19,168 nucleotides of DNA from positions 1-19,168 of the forward strand of contig JACDBZ010000133.1 of NCBI GenBank assembly GCA_013694645.1, read 5' to 3'. A model generated the notes under the pieces. The model worked only from the letters and a program-made list of their open reading frames with translations. It was not told the DNA's origin and made no database searches. The translations under genes and the position numbers were made by a program. Each line of letters opens with the position of its first letter. Position 1 is the stretch's first letter. The stretch is from Chloroflexota bacterium. GTDB lineage: Bacteria; Chloroflexota; Limnocylindria; QHBO01. Below are positions 13,911-19,168 of this stretch, piece by piece.

Positions 13911-14353
13911 ACGCGCCACGCGACTGGAGCGATCCAAACGTCGCCGAGCACATCCTTCGCTCGTATCGCGCCTGGGCAATCGTCGGCTGTTCGTCGCATC
14001 CGTGGCGCGCGTCCCACGGCGTGTCGCGGTACCTGCTCAGCCAGGGCTACGAGATCGTACCGATCAATCCGAACGAGAAGCTCGTGCACGGCAGGCTCGC
14101 ATACCCCGACCTTGCCTCGGTGCCGACCGAACGACGTCCGCCCATCGAGGTGGTTGACATCTTCCGTCGCTCCGAGCTGGTCATGCCACACGTCGAAGAG
14201 GCGATCTCCATCGGCGCCAGGGCGGTCTGGATGCAGCTCGAGGTCTGGAACGAAGCGGCCGCCCGCCTGGCGGCGGATGCCGGACTGGACGTGGTCATGA
14301 ACAGATGCCCCGCGATCGACCATCCGGCAATGATCGGCGCCGGAGGTGCCTGA
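13907..14353 (+). CDS. CoA-binding domain protein (YccU/CoA_binding_2 type)
   Basis: A 148-residue cytoplasmic single-domain Rossmann protein of the CoA-binding family related to the N-terminal part of succinyl-CoA synthetase alpha. It shows RAWAIVGCSSHPWRASHGVSRYL (nucleotide-binding loop), GYEIVPINPNEKLVHGRLAYPDL, EVVDIFRRSELVMPHVEEAI, ARAVWMQLEVWNEAAA, and a C-terminal VVMNRCPAIDH that is diagnostic for the YccU-like group. The ligand is probably CoA or an acyl-CoA, but the physiological role is not known. Its ATG overlaps the ruvA stop by four bases (ATGA), so it sits at the end of the ruvC-ruvA transcript where ruvB is often found. Confidence 0.9.
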   Translation: MNAPRDWSDPNVAEHILRSYRAWAIVGCSSHPWRASHGVSRYLLSQGYEIVPINPNEKLVHGRLAYPDLASVPTERRPPIEVVDIFRRSELVMPHVEEAISIGARAVWMQLEVWNEAAARLAADAGLDVVMNRCPAIDHPAMIGAGGA

Positions 14354-14393
14354 GCATGCCGCCCAGGGCGTGATACGTCGCGCTCGGGAATTC

Positions 14394-14405
14394 GTACCAT
14401 GGTAC
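14394..14405. promoter_or_regulatory. 12-bp palindrome in the promoter region of the CHRD gene
   Basis: GTACCATGGTAC is a perfect palindrome containing TACCAT, a possible -10 hexamer; a GTGATA 19 bases upstream is a weak -35. The palindrome lies about 50 bases before the CHRD start codon, so it could be an operator overlapping the promoter. Confidence 0.35.
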
Positions 14406-14442
14406 AGGTCCGACCGGCTGTCCGGCTCGGTACGAACCACAT

Positions 14443-14447
14443 GGAGG
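14443..14447 (+). promoter_or_regulatory. Ribosome binding site deciding the CHRD gene start
   Basis: GGAGG lies eight bases before the ATG at 14456. It favours that start over the in-frame ATG codons at 14399 and 14441 and places the signal peptide at the very N-terminus. Confidence 0.75.
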
Positions 14448-14455
14448 AGCATCGA

Positions 14456-14911
14456 ATGGCACGACGTTTCACAAGTCTTTCGCTGGCGGTCATCATCGCC
14501 ACGCTGGGCGTTCTGCTCGTCGCCGGCACCGTCTCGGCAGCTCACGTCGGAATGTTGACGACGTCGCTGAGCGGCGCCGAAGAAGTTCCTGGTCCGGGCG
14601 ACCCGAATGGCAAGGGCTTCGTGACTCTTGAGGTCTACACCGCCGGTCTCGTCTGCTACACGCTGAAGACGCAGGCCATCGAGACGCCGACCGCGGCGCA
14701 CATCCACGAAGCCCCGGCCGGTGAGGCGGGGCCTGTCGTCGTGAGTCTGGCCATCGACCTCGCCGCGCGCCATGGCAACCGGCTGACGTACTGTGCGCCG
14801 ACGACGCCGGAGATCGCCGCCGACATCCTCGCCGAGCCTGGCGACTACTACGTGAACGTGCACAACGCCACGTATCCTCTCGGTGCAATTCGGGGTCAGC
14901 TGGGGGACTAG
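14456..14911 (+). CDS. Secreted CHRD-domain protein
   Basis: A 151-residue exported protein. Residues 1-28 or so are a typical Sec signal peptide: MARR, a hydrophobic core (LSLAVIIATLGVLLVAG) and a cleavage site near VSA-A. The mature part is one CHRD domain, named after chordin. It has TTSLSGAEEVPGPGDPNGKG at its start, AAHIHEAPAGEAGPVVVSL in the middle and DYYVNVHNATYPLGAIRGQL at the end; the His-containing HIH and NVHN motifs are typical. Two cysteines (in VCYTL and TYCAP) might form a disulphide. Bacterial CHRD proteins have no agreed function; extracellular binding or matrix roles are usually suggested. It is monocistronic, between its own promoter region and a strong terminator. Confidence 0.9.
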   Translation: MARRFTSLSLAVIIATLGVLLVAGTVSAAHVGMLTTSLSGAEEVPGPGDPNGKGFVTLEVYTAGLVCYTLKTQAIETPTAAHIHEAPAGEAGPVVVSLAIDLAARHGNRLTYCAPTTPEIAADILAEPGDYYVNVHNATYPLGAIRGQLGD

Positions 14912-14925
14912 CGGCTGCTCCTGTG

Positions 14926-14958
14926 CGGCCCCGGTGCGCATGAGCGCCGGGGCCGTTT
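14926..14958 (+). terminator. Rho-independent terminator after the CHRD gene
   Basis: CGGCCCCGG (14926-14934) and its complement within GCGCCGGGGCCG (14944-14955) form a very GC-rich stem with a small TG bulge and a short loop, followed immediately by TTTCGT. It starts 14 bases after the CHRD stop. Being palindromic, it may also act on the convergent uricase operon, although no T-run follows in that direction. Confidence 0.8.
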
Positions 14959-14964
14959 CGTCGT

Positions 14965-15888
14965 TCAGTCGCGGCGGAGGACGAGACCGATGTGCCCGAA
15001 CGGTGGGCGGGGATCGGCGTATGTCTTCACCCGTGGATCGGCGCTCGATTCGGCCACGAGATCCCAGAGCCGATTCTCCGCATCGAAGCTGACCTCGGCC
15101 AGCTGCGGCCAGCGGTCGAGCATCCGCAACCCGATCTCGTTGACCAGGTGTTGGATCGAGAGGCTCACGAATTCGTGGAAGACGGCCGTCGCCAGGTCGG
15201 CGACCTGCTCGGTGGCCACGTAGCGCGACGGGTCGGCCAGCACGGCGTGTGATGCGTCGGCGTAGCGCCAGCCGATGTCGCACCAGATATAGAGCGGGCG
15301 GTCGGGACGTTCCGGAAGGGTGGTGTGCTCATCGCGGGCAAAGTCGGCGAACGCCGAACCGGTGATCTTGATCAACTGAAGCCCGCGGCGACCGGACTCA
15401 TGGTCGGTGATGCGGACCGTTCCGTCCTCGGTGCGAGCCAGGTCAAGTCGGGCACTCCCGTAGTCACAGCGGTCCCGGCCAAAGAGGCGCTCAGAACCCT
15501 CGAACCCGTCGTCGCCGGGGACCACCGTGGCCGGAAAGGGCAGATCTCGGCCGATCATGCTGAGGCGCTCCATGTGGGGGTAGGTGTCGAGGAAACCCGT
15601 GCCCACCTCGATCAGCCACTCCTCGAGTGAGCGGGCGCGGGCTCGCAACGAGACCGCGTGGATAAAGTTCTTCATCGTGTCGGTGGCGACCACGAGGCGG
15701 TTGTCGCCCTTCGTGTATGCGTCGAGGAAGGCCTCGCCGCGAACGACGACTTCGATCTCGGCAGCGACAAGCGTGTTGTCGCGGCCGCGGAATGGTGATT
15801 CGCGGATCGGCGTGACGCCCGTCAGCTGCTCGGCGTGGGTTCGGTACACCGTTACGTTGGCCTTGCCGTAGCGGATCTCGTGCCTCAT
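14965..15888 (-). CDS. Uricase (urate oxidase)
   Basis: Cofactor-free oxidase converting urate and O2 to 5-hydroxyisourate and H2O2. It has 307 residues, the normal size. MRHEIRYGKANVTVYR carries the catalytic Lys (9), and VVATDTMKNF gives the catalytic Thr (69). GLQLIKITGSAFADFARDEHTTLPERPDRPL is the flavin-free urate-binding second half. HEFVSLSIQHLVNE and SFDAENRLWD lie near the C-terminus. Where fungal uricase has Asn-x-His this reads Asn-Arg-Leu (about 272-274). The ATG at 15888 is chosen because it gives the family N-terminus and lies four bases after the OHCU decarboxylase stop; the frame extends upstream but overlaps that gene. It is the last gene of a three-gene urate operon. Confidence 0.95.
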   Translation of the reverse strand: MRHEIRYGKANVTVYRTHAEQLTGVTPIRESPFRGRDNTLVAAEIEVVVRGEAFLDAYTKGDNRLVVATDTMKNFIHAVSLRARARSLEEWLIEVGTGFLDTYPHMERLSMIGRDLPFPATVVPGDDGFEGSERLFGRDRCDYGSARLDLARTEDGTVRITDHESGRRGLQLIKITGSAFADFARDEHTTLPERPDRPLYIWCDIGWRYADASHAVLADPSRYVATEQVADLATAVFHEFVSLSIQHLVNEIGLRMLDRWPQLAEVSFDAENRLWDLVAESSADPRVKTYADPRPPFGHIGLVLRRD

Positions 15889-15892
15889 GGCG

Positions 15893-16840
15893 TCACTCTT
15901 CCTCGCCGAAGAGCTCGACGGCTGCATGGCGAATCTCGACATCCAACCCGTCTCGGCCGGCAGCATCAATCTCCCAGCGCCGCACGAGCTCGCTGAACTG
16001 GGCGTTGGAGGAGACCGAGGCGATGCGTCGCGCGCCATCGATCGGCTGGCTCAGCTCGCCAAGAATAGAGGCGGCCGCGTGCAGTGCCAGCAACTGGCGC
16101 GCCTGTGCCTCATCCCACCCGCCCAGTCCGATCTCGCTCATCAGGCGCGCTACCGGTGGGCCGAGATCGGGTTCATCGGCCTCGTTTGCCAGGGAGAGCG
16201 TCAAGAGGCCAGGTGACTCGACGCCCTCTTCGATGAGCCGATGCGTCGCTCGGATCAGTCCGTCGCGGTCGATCTCGCCGACCATCCATCGCGAAGTCTC
16301 GAGCGCGATCGCCTCCCGCAGCGCCTCCCGCAGGGGGCGTGGGCCACGCAGTGCGTCCATCCGATCCCTCGCGATCAGCACGACGTCATCCAGGCCGCGC
16401 CGGAGCTCCTCGTCGCGATCGGCATGGAGCGCCCGTTCGAGCAGGGGAATGATGTCGGCGCGTGGTCGGCCAGCCACGAAAACGACGAAACGATAGCCGA
16501 ATCTCGACTCGTAGGCCTCGTTCAGGGCGAGGAGCTCCTCGCCGACCCAGGTGTCATTCGTCTCTTCCTGGCCCTGTTCCCGACGCGAGAGGTCCGAGAC
16601 CACGGCCGCATCCGCGCCGATGCGCGGATGCGCGTCGAGCAGCTCGATCTGCTCTGACTCCGGCATCTCGCGCGCGATCGCGCGGGCTGCATCAAAGAGC
16701 TCATCCTCTGACTCGAACGGTCGGCCTTCACCCAGCCGGGCCACGAAACGTGGCGCACGCTCGAACAGCGGCGCGAGGGTGCCCCGGAATGCCTCGGCGT
16801 CGAGCGCATTCACTTCCTCGATCGGAGGGATGCCGGCCAT
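15893..16840 (-). CDS. uraD: OHCU decarboxylase with an unassigned C-terminal extension
   Basis: Decarboxylates 2-oxo-4-hydroxy-4-carboxy-5-ureidoimidazoline to (S)-allantoin. The first 165 or so residues are the OHCU decarboxylase domain: LLDAHPRIGADA with catalytic His71, SRREQ with Ser85 and Glu88, then LNEAYESRFGYRFVVFVAGR. Family members are usually about 160-180 residues, but this protein has 315. The extra 150 residues (from about REALREAIALETSRWMVGEI to the end) are mostly helical by eye and contain LLALHAAASILGEL; I do not recognise a domain. The reading frame and codon bias are continuous across the junction, so this is a true fusion rather than a missed stop. It lies two bases after the HIU hydrolase stop and four before uricase. 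Confidence 0.92.
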   Translation of the reverse strand: MAGIPPIEEVNALDAEAFRGTLAPLFERAPRFVARLGEGRPFESEDELFDAARAIAREMPESEQIELLDAHPRIGADAAVVSDLSRREQGQEETNDTWVGEELLALNEAYESRFGYRFVVFVAGRPRADIIPLLERALHADRDEELRRGLDDVVLIARDRMDALRGPRPLREALREAIALETSRWMVGEIDRDGLIRATHRLIEEGVESPGLLTLSLANEADEPDLGPPVARLMSEIGLGGWDEAQARQLLALHAAASILGELSQPIDGARRIASVSSNAQFSELVRRWEIDAAGRDGLDVEIRHAAVELFGEEE

Positions 16841-16842
16841 GC

Positions 16843-17190
16843 TCAGCTGCCGCGGTAGAGGCTCATCCCGAATGGGCTGAGCAGGAGCGGAACGTGGTAC
16901 GAGCGCGACACATCGGTGATGCGGATGGCAAGCGCGACGCTCTGGAAGAACGCCTCCGGATCCTGGTCGTAGGCGCCGATGTCAAAGGCGAGCTGGTAGT
17001 CGCCCTCCGTGAGATTCGAGCCGTCGAGCAGGTCGCCGATGCGACCGTCGTCGTCGGTCTGGAGGTCCGAGACGAGCTCGGGTGCGCCGCCATCGGCCAT
17101 GCGAAAGAGTGCGATGCCGACGCCCGGCGCCGGCATGCCGCTCGCCAGGTCAAGAACGTGGGTACTCATCGTTGGGCGATCGTCCGCCAT
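16843..17190 (-). CDS. uraH: 5-hydroxyisourate hydrolase (transthyretin-related)
   Basis: Hydrolyses 5-hydroxyisourate, the uricase product, to OHCU. It has 115 residues, typical for the family. Visible signatures are STHVLDLASG (His11), DDDGR (Arg50), SYHVPLLLSPFGMSLY (His99) and the diagnostic C-terminal YRGS. Two starts are possible: the ATG at 17190, with GAGG five bases upstream, and an ATG at 17169 that matches the shortest family N-terminus but lacks a ribosome site. I prefer 17190. It is the promoter-proximal gene of the operon, divergent from the DUF3830 gene across 96 bases. The transcription order HIU hydrolase, decarboxylase, uricase supplies all three steps from urate to allantoin. 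Confidence 0.95.
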   Translation of the reverse strand: MADDRPTMSTHVLDLASGMPAPGVGIALFRMADGGAPELVSDLQTDDDGRIGDLLDGSNLTEGDYQLAFDIGAYDQDPEAFFQSVALAIRITDVSRSYHVPLLLSPFGMSLYRGS

Positions 17191-17274
17191 TGGAGCCTCG
17201 GTAACGGTCGTTGCATCATGCCCGATATTCGTGCCGCGCCGCGACCGATGATCACTGACCGCTCCTGCTCGGCG

Positions 17275-17280
17275 TATCCT
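17275..17280 (+). promoter_or_regulatory. -10-like element of the DUF3830 gene (leaderless geometry)
   Basis: TATCCT ends exactly six bases before the ATG at 17287, so transcription should begin on the start codon. CTGACC at 17255-17260 is a weak -35 at too short a spacing. There is no Shine-Dalgarno sequence in the six bases available. Confidence 0.45.
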
Positions 17281-17286
17281 CCGCGG

Positions 17287-17709
17287 ATGTCAGATCTGAC
17301 GATCGCGGTAGGGGAGTCGCGGTTCACGGCGCGATGGGAAGCGGCCGCACCCAGGACACGCGATGCGCTGCTGCCATGGCTCCCCATCCGATCAACGCTG
17401 ATTCACTGCAAATGGAGCGGAGAGTCGACGTGGATCCCGTTCGGCGACCATCGGCCCGACGTCGGGTTCGAGAACCACACGTCGCACCCTGCACCTGGAG
17501 ACCTGCTCATCTACACCGGTGACATCAGCGAGTGCGAAATTCTCTTTCCGTACGGCGCGTGCAGCTTCAACTCGAGGGTGGGCCAGCTGGCCGGCAACCA
17601 TTTCGCGACCCTCGTTCCTGATGAAGGTTGGCTCGAGCGACTGCGCGAGGTTGGCCGTCGCGTGCTGTGGGAGGGAGCCCAGGAGATCGAGATTGGGGAG
17701 GCATCCTGA
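17287..17709 (+). CDS. DUF3830 family protein (cyclophilin-like fold)
   Basis: A 140-residue cytoplasmic protein of the DUF3830 family, which is predicted to have a cyclophilin-like beta-barrel fold. Recognisable features are RFTARWEAAAPRTRDALLPWLP near the start, then LIHCKWSGESTWIPFGD, ENHTSHPAPGDLLIYTGD, ECEILFPYGACSFNSRVGQLAGNHFATL, and a C-terminal helix. The conserved Trp-Ser-Gly-Glu, His-Pro-x-Pro-Gly and Tyr-Gly features suggest a ligand pocket. No activity has been established as far as I know. It lies back-to-back with the urate operon and its stop overlaps the apparent start of the amidohydrolase, so a role in ureide or hydantoin metabolism is a reasonable inference. Confidence 0.88.
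   Translation: MSDLTIAVGESRFTARWEAAAPRTRDALLPWLPIRSTLIHCKWSGESTWIPFGDHRPDVGFENHTSHPAPGDLLIYTGDISECEILFPYGACSFNSRVGQLAGNHFATLVPDEGWLERLREVGRRVLWEGAQEIEIGEAS
17695..17701 (+). promoter_or_regulatory. Ribosome binding site supporting the CTG start of the amidohydrolase
   Basis: GGGGAGG is followed by four bases and then CTG (17706-17708). A Shine-Dalgarno of this strength at the very end of the DUF3830 gene has no purpose unless translation restarts here. Confidence 0.6.
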
Positions 17710-19067
17710 CCCCTGAGCTGATCGTCGCCGGCGGAACGGTCGTCACTTCCGACGGCAAGCAGGAGATGGACATCTCCGTTGCGGACGGACAGATCAAGGC
17801 GATCGGTCCCGACCTGATCGCTGACGGCGCGCGCATCCTCGATGCGACCGGCATGCTCGTGCTGCCCGGCATCATCGACGTCCACACCCATCTGCGCCTG
17901 CCGGATGCAGAGCATCCGGATCGGTTCAGGCGGGATACGCTGGCTGCGGCGCACGGTGGGACGACGACCGTGCTGACATTCAACAACCCCGGAACGGGAA
18001 TCTCCGCTGAAGCGGGTCGGTCGCTGCTGGCGGGCCTCGACGAGTTTCAGGTCCGAACGGCCGGGGAGTCGCCGATCGACTTCGGGCTGAGCGCGGTGAT
18101 CAGCGGCCATCAGGCGAGTCCGATCGGCGAGCTGCCAGCGCTCATCGCCGCCGGTGTGCCGACGTTCAAAGCCTTCATGGTGTACGACTTCCGACTGCCC
18201 GACGAGGATCTTGAACAGGCAATGCGCACGGCGGCGCGGCACGGCGGGATGCTCCAGGTGCACTGCGAGGAGCCAGCGATCATCGACCCGCTTGTCGCCG
18301 ATGCTCTGCGCATGGGCCAGACCGGCTGCCGCTTCCACGCGCTCACTCGACCGTCGCGGGCTGAGGGCGTGGCGACCCGCAAGGCGATCGAGATGGCGCG
18401 TCGTGCCGAGGCCCCGCTCTACATCGTTCACCTCAGCTGCGAGGAGGCCCTCGAGGCGGTGGCGGAGGCCAAGGCGCGCGGCGAGCCGATTCACGCCGAG
18501 ACCTGTCCTCACTACCTGGCCCTCACCGATGCGCTCTACGCCGATCCTGACGAGGCCGAGGTCATCAAGCGCGTGATCTCCCCACCACTGCGCACAGAGG
18601 CTGATGTGGACGCCCTGTGGTTGGGTCTTCGCGACGGCACCCTCGACGTGGTGGGGAGCGACCACGTGCCCGATCGCCTCGATGGTGAGAAGCGTATTCC
18701 GGCCCCGCCCTTCCCCGAGATCAGCAACGGCGCGCCCGGCATCGAGACGCTCCTGAGCGTCGTCTATTCGGAGGGCGTGGCCAAGGGCCGCATCGGCGTG
18801 GCCAGGATGGTCGAGGTCCTGGCCAGCAATCCGGCGCGACTCTTCGGCCTGCCCTCGAAGGGAGCGATCGAGGTCGGACGCGACGCGGACCTCGTGATCT
18901 GGGACCCCCGACCGGATCACCTGATGAGGCAGGCGGACCTGCACCACACGAGCGACTTCACCCCATATGAGGGGATGCGGATGCAGGGAGCTGTCCGGGA
19001 GGTGATCATTCGCGGCCGAGGAATCGGGGAAACGCTGGGCCGGTTCCTGGAGCGACGGCTGGCGTGA
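17706..19067 (+). CDS. Allantoinase/dihydropyrimidinase-type amidohydrolase, probable CTG start
   Basis: Cyclic-amide hydrolase of the amidohydrolase superfamily, probably opening the hydantoin ring of allantoin. Counting from CTG 17706 it has 453 residues, with metal ligands His60 and His62 (DVHTHLR), the carboxylated Lys155 (PTFKAFMVYD), His186 (QVHCEE), His242 (IVHLS) and Asp319 (VGSDHVPD). This spacing closely follows D-hydantoinase. AETCPHYL and ISPPLR occur in both allantoinases and hydantoinases. GSDHVPD leans towards the dihydropyrimidinase side, whereas the neighbouring urate genes favour allantoinase. No ATG precedes the first beta strand except one deep inside the DUF3830 gene (17628); a GTG at 17667 is an alternative. 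CTG overlaps the DUF3830 TGA as CTGA. Confidence 0.9.
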   Translation: MTPELIVAGGTVVTSDGKQEMDISVADGQIKAIGPDLIADGARILDATGMLVLPGIIDVHTHLRLPDAEHPDRFRRDTLAAAHGGTTTVLTFNNPGTGISAEAGRSLLAGLDEFQVRTAGESPIDFGLSAVISGHQASPIGELPALIAAGVPTFKAFMVYDFRLPDEDLEQAMRTAARHGGMLQVHCEEPAIIDPLVADALRMGQTGCRFHALTRPSRAEGVATRKAIEMARRAEAPLYIVHLSCEEALEAVAEAKARGEPIHAETCPHYLALTDALYADPDEAEVIKRVISPPLRTEADVDALWLGLRDGTLDVVGSDHVPDRLDGEKRIPAPPFPEISNGAPGIETLLSVVYSEGVAKGRIGVARMVEVLASNPARLFGLPSKGAIEVGRDADLVIWDPRPDHLMRQADLHHTSDFTPYEGMRMQGAVREVIIRGRGIGETLGRFLERRLA

Positions 19068-19088
19068 CCGAGTGCTCCTCGTAGTGGC

Positions 19089-19104
19089 GCATCGGAACCG
19101 ATGC
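19089..19104. promoter_or_regulatory. Perfect inverted repeat, possible operator
   Basis: GCATCGG-AA-CCGATGC is a perfect 7+2+7 inverted repeat, 21 bases after the amidohydrolase stop and just before a probable new gene. A two-base loop is too tight for a good hairpin, which favours a protein-binding site over a terminator. Confidence 0.4.
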
Positions 19105-19127
19105 ATCCCGGCTGGCGTCGGAGCGGC

Positions 19128-19168
19128 ATGCAACGAACCATTCCTCACCTTCTCCTGCTGTCCGTCGT
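19128..19168 (+). CDS. Start of a probable exported protein, cut by the window end
   Basis: From the ATG at 19128 the frame reads MQRTIPHLLLLSVV up to the edge, which looks like the basic and hydrophobic part of a signal peptide or first membrane helix. A weak GGAG (19120-19123) precedes it. An in-frame ATG at 19101 is an alternative start. Only 13 codons are visible, so this is tentative. A transporter substrate-binding protein or permease for purines or ureides would fit the context. Confidence 0.3.
   Translation, partial: MQRTIPHLLLLSV

Noticed and set aside
17511..19148. A 545-codon minus-strand open frame opposite the amidohydrolase
   Set aside because: Typical antisense shadow in high-GC DNA. 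The plus strand encodes a fully recognisable enzyme with all its metal ligands, and the shadow has no recognisable domain.

Overview
This is a chromosomal window from a high-GC bacterium (roughly two thirds G+C by eye), gene-dense and with strong G/C preference at third codon positions. It is most likely a member of the Chloroflexota, such as a Limnocylindria/Ellin6529-type lineage. That guess rests on the gene mix: MutS2 with an Smr domain, a class A PBP with a Thr/Pro tail, an EF-G2-like GTPase, and an YebC-RuvC-RuvA block without RuvB. It is an inference, not a database result. I see no prophage, IS element, CRISPR array, rRNA or tRNA.

Layout: (1) 1-2874 (+): the 3' part of a 3-methyladenine DNA glycosylase gene, overlapping mutS2. 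(2) 2871-5624 (-): a class A penicillin-binding protein convergent with mutS2; the two stop codons share one CTAG. (3) 5657-7206 (+): tyrS from a promoter shared with the PBP gene, then a coupled 81-aa membrane protein. (4) 7207-7405: a short region with three copies of a 10-bp repeat. (5) 7406-10350 (-): an EF-G2-like GTPase followed by an aminoglycoside 6-adenylyltransferase-like gene; the latter appears to start at a CTG overlapping the GTPase stop. (6) 10462-11457 (+): a DoxX-like membrane protein made of two similar halves. (7) 11557-14353 (+): yebC, a ribbon-helix-helix-like small protein, ruvC, ruvA and a CoA-binding protein. (8) 14456-14911 (+): a secreted CHRD-domain protein followed by a strong terminator. 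(9) 14965-17190 (-): a urate catabolism operon, transcribed HIU hydrolase, OHCU decarboxylase, uricase. (10) 17287-19067 (+): divergent from it, a DUF3830 protein and an allantoinase/hydantoinase-type amidohydrolase. (11) At the right edge, a palindrome and the first codons of a probable exported protein.

The functional centre of the accessory part is purine breakdown. Uricase makes 5-hydroxyisourate, HIU hydrolase makes OHCU, OHCU decarboxylase makes (S)-allantoin, and the divergent amidohydrolase is well placed to open the hydantoin ring. The DUF3830 protein, directly coupled to the amidohydrolase, has no established role and is the best candidate for an undescribed step.

A recurring theme is start-site usage. 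Several -10-like hexamers (TANNNT) lie 6-9 bases before start codons, suggesting leaderless mRNAs (tyrS, ruvC, DUF3830, perhaps the PBP). Several downstream genes start inside the upstream stop (ATGA, TTGA and, twice, CTGA), so simple ORF calling would misplace them.
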